Shown one piece after another: positions 1 through 11,793 of a DNA stretch of 64,000 nt. Both the position numbers and the translations under genes were made by a program. How positions within the stretch are numbered: position 1 is the first letter of the stretch; each line of letters opens with the position of its first letter. The notes under the pieces are model-generated. The model ran no database searches and was not told the DNA's origin. It saw nothing but the letters and a program-made list of their open reading frames with translations. The DNA is from Deroplatys truncata (Eukaryota; Arthropoda; Insecta; Mantodea; Mantidae). The stretch spans positions 92,893,795 through 92,957,794 of the forward strand of contig CM060977.1 of assembly GCA_030765065.1 (NCBI GenBank), given 5' to 3'.

Positions 1-345
1 TATAGAAGATTATACAAAATGCCTTCCGATGAAGATGTCTTTACAGGCTATTCCCCGAAAATCCAAGATATTAATTTTATTTTTCATGTAAATATCTTTA
101 ATATATGCTTTAATAAGGATTTTTTTAGAAAGCAAAAAGTTTAAAAAATGTTCCATTAAAGGGTATTTGGAGGTGGGGGAGTCTTGTTGAAAGTCTTCGT
201 GTCGCACCTTTAGAAGAAATGAGCTTATCTACCAAATTTGGAGTTTATCCGAATTTTCGTTCGAGTTATGCTGTTCAGAGACACACTGACCTCTTTCTGG
301 AAATATTGTTTTTGGCTTCAGAGGGCCTCGAAGAAATCTAGAAGT
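1..345 (+). repeat. Family A repeat, partial copy
   Basis: Matches the internal and distal part of the dispersed AT-rich repeat that recurs about a dozen times in this window (for example 57621-58490). Shared landmarks in order are the text around a TTCCATTAAAGGGTA block, the stretch ending in GTGTCGCA, an AGTTATGCTGTTCA block and the CAGAGGGCCTCGA block. The copy is cut by the window edge on the left and decays after about 345. It has no coding potential. Confidence 0.75.
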
Positions 346-1400
346 CCAATTTTTCTATATAATCCGAAATTATCTGCAATCAGCAAAGAAGACGCTTTTT
401 CCTAGCACGGACATCTTTTAGGTTGCTTGTTGCTCTATATTGATGTCATGGAGGCCAAAGGTACTACTGCTCTGTGAAAAGAAAGGGCAGTCTGTTTGTA
501 TTGCATCAGAGAACGAAGGTTCACATCCACATCCGATATATGGTCGTCTGTAAGAGCGTTAATAGGGCGTGCTTAAGATATCCGCTGGCGCCTCCTTCAC
601 CCTTAGTGCGTTGAAGGGGGCTATGTCATGCCTGTTTAAGAACATATAAATAGCTAGGCAAGGTTAATTCATATGAGGACCTGTAACTGATGCTTGAGCA
701 CTAAATTGAGCAACATGATATTATCTCAAGAACTGACTCATATTCAAGAGCATTTCCAAACAGACATTTGCTGTATATTCGTAAGTAACCTCGCAAAAGA
801 TTGACAAAATCGTCGCCATTCCTCACCTACACCTATTTGTAACTTGTCAGTGAGTTAACAGAACTAGCAGAGGTATACTTATTGGTGCGATACACAGGAC
901 AAGATGTATAGCACCTACAAGGTGGCACCACCACTCAGTCAGACGTTATGAAGTACCCTAGAAACGGTAACAAATGCGGTTTGTCCAGGGAAGCCGTGGT
1001 GATTTCGTCCTGTCATTTCTTTAGGAGTCCATTCCTGACTATTCACAAATGTAAGATAAACACCATTTAACTTTTTCACACTTAAAAATCCACATTGTTA
1101 TATATTGTAACAGAATAAAGGTAAAGCTGCGAAGAACAGAACTGCCCCCGCAACCGGGCCACAACATGGCAAGTAGTTCGCAACGGCCCTCTTTGCTTCT
1201 AATGTGAACTCTCGAAGCGAGGGATGAGGGGAGGACCCAAGGCGCCACAAGCTTGAGATGACGATGGGCACAAGCATGGACGGGGTACTTAACGTTTCAT
1301 ATAGAACACATCCGACGCCGGCGGGCCCACCCACAAGCCCCCTAACACCAAGCCGTCTCCCCTTTTGGGGCCCCCTCGGAGCCGGGTCTTAACTGAGCAA
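346..1400. other. Unclassified intergenic DNA
   Basis: No convincing coding, RNA or repeat feature seen. Short open frames occur but lack protein-like composition, and no splice or promoter context supports them. Confidence 0.5.
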
Positions 1401-1690
1401 TCCCGCAACGATGCCAGGGAAGAAGCCTCTACATAGTGGACATTCACCACCCAGCCGCAACCCGCCGAAAAACGTCGCCTGCTCCTACAACCCTGAAAGA
1501 CAAGATAGTGGGTACAGGTGTAGGGCAGGAAATTTGTGGTGGAGAATGAATAACCCCATCATTCGCCTGCCGACCTGGGGAAACCACGAAAAGATGCATC
1601 GGTCATTGTAGACGGTCGCTGGGATCGAACTTTGGACCTCCAGATTACAAGTCGCATACATTACAGCGGCGTCACCTCGCTCGATTTCTA
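1400..1690. repeat. SINE-like retroelement fragment (family B)
   Basis: The stretch holds a GACCTGGGGAAACCACGAAAA block followed by GGGATCGAAC and a CGGACCTCCAGATTACAAGTCG-like end, an arrangement typical of arthropod tRNA-like SINE tails. A related block (GACCCAGGGAAACCCCGAAA then GGGAATAGAAC) lies at 25500-25580, directly before the satellite. The element boundaries are not visible. Confidence 0.4.
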
Positions 1691-1974
1691 ACTAAATATG
1701 TTATCTATCAGAATTATGTACCTACATTGCAAATACTTGTGTATAATTTGACTAACTCGTCTGTTTTGTATATGGTGTAGTAAATAATATTCTAAACATG
1801 TAAATAGTCGAGGCATATGCTACGTATACATGACAGTGCTAACCTGTAGAAACGTTGCAGGTTTATTCCGTCGACTATACCACCGAATAGTCGCCTGTAC
1901 CAAGCATCTGGTACTGGTTTGTAGAGTACTATAAACACAGATACTCTATAAACTAGATGCTACCCTTTATTTCC

Positions 1975-2083
1975 CGAGCTCGCGGGTTCAAACCCGGCGG
2001 GGGCGATGGATTTTTTTCGGGCGTAAAAATCCTTAGCATGGCTTCCTTCGGAAGGGAAGTAAAGCCGGTGGTTCCGTGTCGTA
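1975..2083 (+). repeat. tRNA-derived SINE, 5' half (split by mariner)
   Basis: A B-box GGTTCAAACCC at 1985-1995 is followed by a body matching the complete SINE at 48503-48790 (ATCCTTAGCATGGCTTCC, then AAGTAAAGCCGGTGG). The A-box region is lost or diverged. The match stops at a TA dinucleotide where a mariner-like element has inserted and resumes at 2755. Confidence 0.75.
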
Positions 2084-2754
2084 CGAGTGTAAGTCAATGA
2101 GTATATACTATTTTTAATTTTTTGTAGGTTCGTACGCGCACACGTCGACATGTTATTCCTTTGTTTCCGCTTGTTTGACCGTTGTCATTCCAGTGAATGT
2201 TGCATAATAAGCATGCCTGCACCCATCACTGTTTGCACCAAAGAAGAACAGCATGCGGTTGTCTGAAGGTGTAGCAGGAGCCAAAATCCATCTAAGACTT
2301 TTCGCTTAATATGGGGGCAATGTTTACTCCGGCAAAATGTGCACGAATGGATTGAAAAGTTAAAAAATGTTTGGACAACTGAAGGATGAGGAAAGAGCAG
2401 GACGCCCATCCATATCCACTAGTGACGCCAACATTAAGCAAGTCTGTACCGTGATTCAGAGAACCAAGGATTGACATTCGATGAAGTGGCAAACCATATC
2501 TTTTCTGGTCCACTTAAAAATTCCTTAAGGGCTCGTTGCTTCACCACAGACCAAAAAGTGAAGGAAGCGGTGCATACATGGTTTGCTACTCCCGAATACC
2601 TTTTTTTTCTGAGGCTATCAGAAAGCTTGTGCAATGATGGACCATGTGCATCGAGAAGCCAGGAAACTACGTTAAAATGAGGTAATTGTAAGTTTCTTTT
2701 AATTATATAATAAATTTAAAAAATAATGAGCGGATACGTATTGACTTACCCTCG
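2084..2754 (+). mobile_element. Mariner-like element, internally deleted, nested in a SINE
   Basis: Terminal inverted repeats are visible: CGAGTGTAAGTCAATGAGTAT at the left and, as reverse complement, CGAGGGTAAGTCAATACGTAT at the right. TA flanks both sides (2082-2083 and 2755-2756), the target duplication of the Tc1/mariner superfamily. Between them are decayed transposase fragments: an N-terminal piece near 2370-2460 reading like the linker GRPSISTSDANIKQV, and a C-terminal piece at 2550-2680 with the order DQKVKEAVHTWFAT that is usual at mariner C-termini. The central catalytic part is missing, so the element is dead. At 671 bp it is about half the usual 1.3 kb. Confidence 0.85.
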
Positions 2755-2880
2755 TAGATTTATGGCACGTAAAACAATCTCAAGCCTGATAAATAGGCAT
2801 CTGTACAAAATTTCCTATGAGACGCTAAGAACCATAGCAGTTAAAGAGGGTCCATAAATAAAACTCAGTTTAAACCAGAA
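2755..2880 (+). repeat. tRNA-derived SINE, 3' half
   Basis: Continues the SINE interrupted at 2083. It matches the 3' body of the copy at 48503-48790 (TATGGCACGTAAAACAATCT, CTCAAGCCTGATA, GAGACGCTAAGA, GTCCATAAATAAAACTCA). Together the halves restore a continuous SINE around the mariner remnant, so the SINE arrived first. Confidence 0.8.
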
Positions 2881-2884
2881 CAAG

Positions 2885-3150
2885 AGAAGCCTCGTGGCAA
2901 ACTGGGACAAAGTGCCGTCCTTGGTAACCTATAGGGAGGTTACGCCCATCTATACTAGCGAACAGTCGCGTGCTTTGATGTACTGATCTTATTTACTATT
3001 AACACAGGCTCTCTATATATAAATACCAGTGAACCTCGCGGTGAACTGAGACAAAGTACCGTAACTTGTAGAAGACGTGCGCCGATCTATACCAGCACCA
3101 GTGAACCTCGTGACGAACTGGGACAAAGCGCCCTCCCTGGTGATCACAAA
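2885..3150 (+). repeat. Three-copy short direct repeat
   Basis: A block reading approximately CCTCGTGACGAACTGGGACAAAG occurs near 2891, 3035 and 3107, each followed by a GTACCG/GTGCCG-like stretch and a CCATCTATAC/CGATCTATAC stretch. Copies are diverged and spaced 75-145 bp. Function unknown. Confidence 0.55.
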
Positions 3151-3655
3151 CTTTATTCTCTAGAATGTATTCACAGCGTAATACTTTAGAGTATCTTCAC
3201 CACAGCAGAAATAATTGTTGCACCATGAAATTTCTATATTACAGTAAAATATATGAAAGTAATCATTAGCGGTACGTAAATATTTGAGTTTAGACTTCGA
3301 GAGGCGTTAAATTAGTTAAACCTTTATTAAAAGCGTTGCCAGGAATTTTCTGCAGGGTATTTCCTTTAAATAAGTTGTATGTAGGTGTTTCTATAGGTGC
3401 ACTCAAACGAAGGAGCTATAAAACCTAAGTCGAGAAACACAAGCAATCTCTGTGATTTTTACGACCGCCCATAAAAAACAAAATAAACCATCTAAAATCA
3501 GCAGTGATACTACTACTACCTGGTGACGCTTTGCAAACCAAAACCTTTAACCTCTGTTACTGCATTGCTATAAATAATAATGTAGTTAGCTTTACATCCC
3601 TTGTGAAATAAAACTGTGTGTAAGAAACGTTACTTTAAACTAAGTAGGTACAACA
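3150..3655. other. Unclassified AT-rich intergenic DNA
   Basis: No gene, RNA or clear repeat seen. Confidence 0.5.
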
Positions 3656-3657
3656 CC

Positions 3658-3900
3658 GAGAGAGATGGCTGCGCTCTAGCGCCGGGCTTGCATTGGGTAC
3701 GTCCCGAGTTCGATTCCTGCCAACCACCCACACGGAACTCGGGTTTCTTGTAGATTTCCTGGCCAGTAAACGAATGCTGGGCTGGTTTCTCATCTACCAC
3801 AGTTTCCCTTTCGTTCCGTTTCCTTCTCATCTTGCAGGTATGTTTCGTGCCCGAGGGATGACGCGGATGCTTGCCTAAAGGAAAGAATACTCCTCCTGGA
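3658..3900 (+). repeat. tRNA-like SINE fragment
   Basis: A GGCTGCGCTCTAGCG stretch is followed by GAGTTCGATTCCTGCC at about 3708-3723, which matches an RNA polymerase III B-box. The rest is a C/T-rich body without coding potential. No second copy was recognised here, so limits are approximate. Confidence 0.4.
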
Positions 3901-3984
3901 CATTAGAGGGCTGGTTGGTCGACGGGTCGTTCATCGTCTTCCCTAGACAGCTCCAGCAGTGGGACGGTCCTCGATCTGCCTGTG

Positions 3985-4225
3985 ACCTGTAGCCTCCTGT
4001 GATTTCTTCACTTCATCCCTTCTTCCTAGAGTGGTAGCAACAATAGATATGTGTAGGTCACAGTGCGCGAGCTGTTCCTCTTAGTTGTATATCCTATACT
4101 ATAACCTTTTGGGGTTCCTTCATTTCATTCCTTCCTCCTTGGAGTGGTAGGCACAATAGATCTATGAAGGTCGCGGTGCGCGAGGTGTTCCCCTTCGTTG
4201 TAAAACCTATACCTAATTTATGTAC
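3985..4225 (+). repeat. Tandem duplication, two units of about 115 bp
   Basis: Two adjacent diverged units share TTCATTTCATTCCTTC, AGAGTGGTAG, CAATAGAT and GTGCGCGAGSTGTTCC blocks. No coding potential is evident. Confidence 0.6.
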
Positions 4226-4505
4226 TTCTGCCTCATGATACACTAATAAACCCTTGTGAATTATTTTATGCAATATTAACATTTTAAAAAATGTTTACTG
4301 TGTTTCATGCTTGTACAGTGTTTGCTCTCTAGAACATCTAACGAGTAGCCACTGCCAGTGCGCTAGCGATGACCTTCAGATTGGTGATCACAACCCTTTT
4401 AAGTGTTGTTTTTCATTATACTGTTCTGCCACTACCAAAGATGATGATGATAATAATAATAATAAACAAATTAATTTTATAAAAGAAAATATATCACTAA
4501 TTTTT

Positions 4506-5312
4506 TCTTACTCTACCACGTGCATAGTAAGTAGAGGAGGTATTGCATTCCAACCAAGAATTTCATACCAAGATTTCACCAGAAATATATGTTCTGAGGT
4601 CCATTGAATAAAAAATGTGTGCGTATGTTGAACAGTATAAATAAAAAAACAGAGTCGGATAAATACCAAACTTTTTCAGGTTCAGATGTGACTCGAGGAT
4701 TTTAAAGAAAATTCCCCCAACTCAAAGTACCCTTTACATGAAACATTTTTCTAAATTGTTTATTTTCTAAAAAAAATGGCTCAAAGGCTTTTGATTAAAC
4801 TACCATCTATGATAGATATTTACTTAACAAGTACTATGTATGACTTGAATTTTCTAGGAGTACTCTGTGAAGTTCTGTTCATTCTGAAATAATTTTGTAT
4901 AACCCTATATAACTGACAAACGTTAAGCGATAGACGAAAACGTACTTCACAAGAAATGTAGATATCTTTAAAACACACTGTTTATTTCAAATAACTTTTT
5001 TGTGGCATCAGCCATTTCCGAGATATCCGTTATTAACCTTCGAATTGTTCAGTTCTTGGGCATTGCTTTCAACTCATATCGAATATCACTGGTTTCTCAG
5101 GATGTTATGGAAACAGTATGGAGTTTTTAAGTCCAGCGCATAGTGTCCAAATATTAAACATTTGACTATCGCTATTCCATTTGTATGTATAACAAAATGT
5201 GTTCTACAACCATTTCCGGAAACTGTATCTCGATTAAAATGAAGAAGACAGGAAAATAAACCTTCATAGGAATTTGTATGCACACTAATAAGCGATAGAG
5301 AGTAAAGAAAGT
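4506..5312 (-). repeat. Family A repeat, near full length
   Basis: Begins with a TTACTCTACC...GTAAGTAGAGG hairpin-like end and finishes at AGTAAAGAAAGT, the family A termini. The order of internal blocks is the reverse of the + copies at 54024 and 57621. No open reading frame longer than chance occurs, so it is probably non-autonomous. Confidence 0.8.
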
Positions 5313-7658
5313 TATACGAGTGTAAGGACAGAATTTTTGGTAGTGTTTTGTGATACTTGAAATGAAATTATATTTAGGAAAGTACATTTTTGGAAGTAAA
5401 GGTTCCATTACGTGGTATTTGTCAGTTATGAGTACTGAGGAAAACTGGAAGAAACCTCATTCAATGAGAACAGTCCTGGCGACATTTGAACCGCAGACTT
5501 CCCGTCCATTGTTATATAGATTGACCTACTGCTTAGACTGATATTTGCCAACAACTTTACATTGTCTTCTAAATACCACTTCCACTGTACGCTTACACAT
5601 TTGTAATTGTGGGGAATTAGTGATGATAGCCAGAGCTGTCAAAATAGAATAAAATAAACAAATAATACAGGCTAATGTCCTGAAGGCATGGTGTCAATTG
5701 TATGACAATGAGAATACAGAGGGAAAAAGTGTTTTATGTTTCGTTTTACAATTTTCACGCTATAATTTTTTTATGAAAGCCAGCCATTAGTTTCCATATC
5801 AAAGAGAGTCAAATATCAACTCGTAGAGATAACATCATTTTATTTTTAAAATAATAAAATACACAACATTGTCGAGGTTGGATTTAGGGTTAAGAAAGGG
5901 GTGACAACTGGCGCATTCACCAACTATGGCGATTAAAATAAAAGGGTGTTTTACTGGGGGTGACTACCCCAAAGTGGAAGAGACCCGCGCACTTCTACCA
6001 CTTGTGGCGGTGGCGCAGAGGGTGCTGCTTCTCATGGGGACGGCTATGAGCGCCGGAGCCACCACGCACATACCACAAACACCCACAGGGGTAACTCATG
6101 TGACCGCGTTCAAACTGGAGTCACTCCCTATCTTTAATCTCTGCTCCGATGCAGGTTGGTTAGTCTACCTGAGGGGGGAGGAGATAGGGACGGGCATAGC
6201 TTCTGGGGAACTATTTACGGCTTCTGGAAGCGGATATGAGCGGGGCGAATCTAAAGTCCTACATGTTACTCTTCGTTGAGGTTAATGACATGATTCAATA
6301 TAGCTTCGAGGCGGCTGTTGGCCGACTAGGGGTACAAATCAGATAGTTGAAATGCTTACCTAAAGCTCTGTCCATAGTGTCCGATGTACATGTTGTGGAG
6401 GTACTAAAATAGTAACTTATTTTATGTAAAAGTTTGAAGTAGACGATTGGCACAGCGTCCTGCAAGGCAAAAAACTGGGATTTTAAACGCGCACACTGGC
6501 TATCTAAGCAGAACTATGGGTGAATGCCCTCTCGCAACCCAGCAGAACACAACCACAGCTCCTAAAGTGAGCTATTTCTGACACTGCATATTCCATACAA
6601 CGGGTATCTGAACTCTCATTTCCATATGAAAGCCTTTACTTCCAAAGCTTATAAATGCGTCAATAAGTATAAAATAATACTTGTAGCCCGTGATCGTGAC
6701 AACACATTATATATCTTTTAAACATCAATCGAGGGGTGAGCCTAAATAGGTGTCCTCAGCATGTGTTGGTGTTCAAAAACCAACCGTAAGTATAAAAGTT
6801 GCAGGATATATCGTTACGGTGCATTTGGGGATGCCGCACCACGAACTTGATGCGTGCGACTCCAAGTTGTCACGGGTATAGTTGAAGGGGTTGTAAGGAA
6901 TGGGTGTTTGGCAGGCGCTCAAAACAGGCGCCTCCAGAAAGTTGTCGTGGGGTACACGGCGCTAAACCAACGTCCCCACCAAGTTGTCACGGGTGATTTA
7001 AGGGATAAGGGATGTTCGATGGGTGACGGTGGACGCTTAAAGAGGCGAATTCACCAATTATTTCACGGTGAAATAGGCGTTGGGATTAAGAAGGAGGCAA
7101 GGGATGTGAGATCCCCGGCATGTGGCCGGAAACCAGTGTATCTCCGACAAATATTACTTCTAACTCAAGGGGTTCGAACATACGAACCCAGAGCATTCGC
7201 TGACACGGAATGGAACCGTGGAGGTCTTCAACGGTTCCTATACTTAATGCGGCATGACCAAGGGGATCCCAAACTACTAAATTGTACCCAATACTTCTAG
7301 AAAGGTATGACTTATTATAAGCTTGACGCGAGGCCGGAAGAAGGGGTTACAAATGCATAAACAAAAGATTATCTTACCTGCAGTGAAGACTGATGGTGCC
7401 TGGTGCTTAGCTGCTCGTAGTTATCACATCTTAAAATAACACTTCTGGAACACGTGGTCGTTCAAGAAGACGATCGACGTGGATTTGGATAGCAGCACGT
7501 CCAAAATCGAACATGAGGCATAGATCCCGGGGTTTATGTACAAAACCTGGCTAGACGCAGCAATGTGTCACTATTTGGTTGAAAGTTCCCGCTGCTACTC
7601 TGCTATTTGCCAGGCAATGGTTCGAAATCAAAGTTAATCAGTAATGGGAGTAGCCATA
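5313..7658. other. Unclassified region left of the giant inverted repeat
   Basis: Two moderately long open frames on + were examined, at 5926-6279 (117 codons from ATG) and 6854-7300 (148 codons from GTG). Neither shows a recognisable motif, promoter or splice context. Around 6860-7010 the motif CCAAGTTGTCACGGGT or close variants repeats three times. A small unrecognised gene cannot be excluded, but nothing supports one. Confidence 0.45.
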
Positions 7659-8060
7659 ATATGGCGACTTGAGCCCTCATAGGATATGCCGCCATCTGAT
7701 AAGGTTCTTTGATCTATGCCGACAAGCACCGCCCCCTCCTTTGAGTTCTCACATGCCGCCCCGGTCGCGTGCCGCTAGCCCCGCCCCCTTCCCTTTGTGT
7801 GCTGATCTAATGCCGACTGGTTCTGTGCCGGCAGGTCCTCCCCCCTTCCCCATGTGGCCTGGTCACGTGCCGGTGGCCCGCCCCCCCCCTCCCTCCCCCA
7901 TACGCGTGTCCTCCCTCCCCTTTGTGTTCTGGTTGGTTCCCTGTGGATAGGTGGGAGAGTGTGTATTGATCCTATACGTCGGTCGCGTACCTTCCCTAGG
8001 TCTAAATCCCTGCCGTGTGATTGGCTTGGGGTAGGGGATGTGCCGTTCGGGTGATGCGGT
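7659..8060 (+). repeat. Left subterminal zone with iterated TGCCG motifs and C-runs
   Basis: Within about 400 bp of the end, TGCCG preceded by A or G occurs at about 7686, 7716, 7753, 7768, 7811, 7827, 7869 and 8040. Between them the + strand is strongly C-rich, with several runs of 5 to 9 C. Clusters of short subterminal motifs are what transposases of several DNA transposon superfamilies bind, but that reading is an inference here. Confidence 0.6.
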
Positions 8061-8369
8061 ATATGTGGGGTTCTCGGTGCGTGACGTTGGCCTGGAAATC
8101 CACCCTGGCGATGTGGGAATGCGATTCTCGATGCCTGCCGCACATCGGCAAAACGTTTGAGTACATAATTGTGTCAATCAATTAGATAATGTTCAAAACA
8201 TTACTGAAAAAAATAAGAATGCCCATCATATTACTACTAATGCAATTAAACGCTGTTCTTCAAGCAATTAAGTATTTTTGATTGAATCGCACGCACCTGC
8301 TCCTAAACCGGCATTTATACATCTACTAATGTCAATAAATTACACGTCTAATGAAACGCGGCTAGTCGG

Positions 8370-10600
8370 TCGATGAAAACAATTAAGTATTTTTGATTGA
8401 TTAATGTAATTGACTCGCGCGCAACTGTTCGTTATCGTATATGTGTGCTAGCATGTGTATAATTATTACGAGTAATAACATTTATTTAATTCTACTTTTG
8501 AGGGAAAATATATTTTGGATTTATAAGAATATTACAACACTTAGATGAAAGGACAGAGTTGACGTAACAGTCGTTATCGCGTGATAATTGCGCTGGAACC
8601 CCGAGCGCAACCTTCCACCGCGAGACGTTTCACTCGAATGGCTGGCTCTCGATACTTTCAGTGGCAAGTCGACTAGCGCACCCCCTCCACTCGCGTTTCA
8701 GTTCGCAACCTACACGAGCGCGCCAGGTGGTAATATGAGTGAAACTGGTTTTGAACCAGCGAGTGTTTCCTCACGGCGCCCCTGGTGGTCATATCCGAAA
8801 GTTGTGAATTCACCATATTTAAACTCAAGGTGTGCGCAAGACGGCCATCTTAACTCTATATAATTCTGCGAAATATGATTCCGAAAAAAATAAAGGCGAA
8901 TTAACATTTTTAGTTAAATAATCCTCGTTTAACATGCGAAGTGCGTTCATGTTGGCTCCGGTGGAATTGATTATGAAATAAATAAATACAGTGAATATTA
9001 CATACGTTATTAAAAAATAAATAAGACTCTCCGTTTAACATGCAAAGTGCGTTCATGTTGTCTCCGGAGGAATTGATTATGAAATAAATAAATACGGTGA
9101 ATATTACATACGTTATTAAAAATAAATAAGACTCTCACTGATCGATGAATACAATTAAATATTTTTTATTAATTAATGTAATTGACTTGCGCTCCTAGAG
9201 ATATCTCACCCAATTATTCATCTACCATGAATATCTCACTTCTAATGAAACGACGCAGTCTATCGATTAAAAACAATTAAGTTTTTTTATTAATTAATTG
9301 TATATGAATTGACTCGCGCGCAACTGTTCGTTATCGTATATGCGCGTGTATAACTATTACGGCTAATAACGTCTGTTTAATTCTTCTTTTGACTGGAGGG
9401 TTTATAAAAAATATTACATTGCTTAGATGAATTAAAAAGCAACTTAAAACGAAATTGCAAATAGCTAGTATGAGACGTTAACACGAGAACCCTTTACGAA
9501 AAACAAGACGCAATGCGACCGCTGTGCATCGTCTAATATCTTAAGCGGTTAAACCAGGACGCTAGGGTTTTCCCACAGTACCTGCTCTTAATGGCTAGGG
9601 GTATCCAACACATCGGAGTACGCACCAACTGATGTTAAAAATATAAGTCCGGTATGTCTCTTCTCGCACGAGAGAAGTAATAATTACAATTCAAAACAGG
9701 CGTACCTGTAAGTAACACGCACGAAGACTTCAAATATAAATTTTATATTCGTTTTAAATGTTCTTTCTAAAGACGTAGCGAACTTTGAGAAATTCAACGA
9801 TTTATTCACTAGCGTACCCTACTTGAAAGAAATATGGTGTACACCCCTGAAGAATGCATATGGTCTTCTCGGGAGAAATGCCTATGTAGACACATTAGCG
9901 AACAATGGCCGACGCTTCCACACCATTAAATATCTTCAGAAGAAGGTAAAAACAAGGTCCTGTATAGAGCCATTAGTGAACAATGACAGACGTTTCCAGT
10001 TCATTAAACATCCTAAGTGCTCTGAAAAACCACAGGCCCTCGGGGGTAAATAACTATTAGCGATACAAAAGAATTTCTTAATGGCTTCTCCGGTGCAGAA
10101 ATTCCATCACAAACAGTGGAAAACCAAGTCTAGGTATGTTTTAAGCTTACCACAAAAAATGTTTTCCCGATAATTAATATAATTCTACATGAAGAATATT
10201 AATGATTAAGTTTTCAATTAAACGTATACTGTATAGATTCTGTACTTAAACATTCGATTGTATCTTTGTCATTATTTAAATACTCGCATACAAGAATTGC
10301 ATGCATGATATCAAAAATTAAACTGATTTTTTTTCTCGGTATGTTAAACAAAGAAATATGATTTGGCGAGCGTAATATGAAAATAAAAGTATTCAGAACG
10401 GTGAATATTACATACGTTATTAAAAATAAATAAGACTCTCGCTGATCGATGAAAACATTTAAATATTTTTTATTAATTAATTGTATATGAATTGACTTGC
10501 ACATCTGGTTGGTGACGTATGTGCATGATTATTACGCGTGTATAACTATTACGACTAATAGCATTTGTTTAATTCTAAATATATAATGAAATATGGAGCC
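8370..10600 (+). repeat. Three copies of a ~180-bp internal repeat (left arm)
   Basis: Blocks at about 8370-8560, 9262-9440 and 10440-10585 share CAATTAAGTATTTTT-like, ATTGACTCGCGCGCAACTG, TGTATAACTATTACG and CTAATAACATTTGTTTAATTC stretches. A second motif family (GTGAATATTACATACGTTAT then AATAAATAAGACTCTC) occurs at about 8993, 9103 and 10402, and a tandem duplication of about 110 bp lies at 8924-9140. All are mirrored in the right arm. Confidence 0.7.
9709..10053 (+). CDS. Hypothetical open stretch, left arm (possible exon)
   Basis: An uninterrupted frame of about 115 codons ends at TAA 10051-10053. It has no early ATG; a TTG sits at 9823. A CCTGTAAGTAAC sequence lies immediately upstream, so the stretch could be part of a spliced transcript or chance. 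The peptide contains a diverged internal duplication: LANNGRRFHTIK and LVNNDRRFQFIK, about 33 residues apart. The same frame is open in the right arm with very few changes. Product not recognised. The evidence is openness in both arms, which high arm identity makes weak. Confidence 0.25.
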
Positions 10601-10811
10601 TAGCCTAAACAATACTCGTTACTCTTAATTTATTCCATTTTTAAAAAGATTGGGCTTAGTAAACATAGGACGAGTACGATATTAAATACCCCGTCCATTC
10701 GAGAGATATTTTTCGAATATTCCAGCATGTTAATATAAACTTAATACACACACACACAAATTCATTTCAAGTAATATTTATGCAACATTAAGTATTTGCG
10801 AATGAGTTTTT

Positions 10812-11759
10812 ACTTTCTCTACCACGTATAGTAAGTAGAGGAAGTGTTGTATTCCAACCAAAAAAATCGATACCGAGATTTCACTGGGAATACATGTTTT
10901 GAGACCCTCTGAATCCGAAAAAAGCATGGTTGTCTGCGAGTGTGCCTGTGAAGCATAACTCAGAAACGAAGAGGCTGATAAAACACCAAACTTGGTATTT
11001 AGGTTCAGTATCTTCCAGAGATGCGACACGAAGGTTTTAAAGAAAATGCCTCACACCAGACTACCCTTTACATGGAACATTTTTTCGAAAATTTTAATTT
11101 TCTCAAAAAAAAATGACTCTAACGATATTGAATAAAATATTAAATGTTTAAGATATTGTAATGAGAAATGAAATGTATATCTCGAATTTTCTGGGCCGCC
11201 GGCTGCAGGATCGCTCATCTAATACCGTAATGATTCAGGCACCCGAACACCCGAATGGTAAGCATTCTTCAGAGTTTTTAAATAAGTAATGTAACAATTC
11301 ATATTAACTTCTTGTTCATATTCTTTATTATTATTAATATTATTATTATTATTTCCAGGAAGTGGACTTTATTTCGGAGGCTGCATTGGCACCACCTGGC
11401 TTCCAAGCCTTCATGGGGCCAAATCATCATGGAGGTGGCTCTGCCGCCGTACATGCAGCAACACTCGTAAGGTAAGAATTTACAGACTGCTGTTTGAGCA
11501 TTTGTAACTAAAAATTACATAATAGTAGACATACAATGCCGATTCTGGCACACAAAGACCTACCTAAGACAGCATAGAGTTCCGGATTGTATAAGGAGAA
11601 AAGGATATATTTAAGGGGAGTTTCTCACACATATGCAGTCACATAACTCTTTCGGTCTCCCAGAATGCTATGTATTTTTATCGCAGGTGTTTAAAACATG
11701 TATTTTTTTCACGTATAGAGTGTAGATTCTTTAGAACTCTGTACTTAAACATGCTATAC

Positions 11760-11793
<34 letters not shown>

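Noticed and set aside
5926..6279. 117-codon ATG frame on +
   Set aside because: No motif, no promoter or splice context, and composition typical of chance. Kept only as a note in the unclassified region.
6854..7300. 148-codon frame starting with GTG on +
   Set aside because: Starts without ATG and runs through short direct repeats (CCAAGTTGTCACGGGT). No recognisable protein family.
7669..8177. Several overlapping Pro/Arg-rich open frames at the arm termini on both strands
   Set aside because: They are by-products of the GC-rich, C-run-containing subterminal zone, and frames on both strands are equally open.
8785..8800. Vertebrate-like CTCF site (GGCGCCCCTGGTGG), mirrored in the right arm
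   Set aside because: Lacks one G of the usual CCACCAGGGGGCGC core, so the alignment to the consensus breaks. One imperfect hit is not evidence of an insulator.
8588..8863. 91-codon frame with a TTG start, mirrored at 22057-22332
   Set aside because: No ATG, no motif, and identity in both arms follows from the inverted repeat itself.
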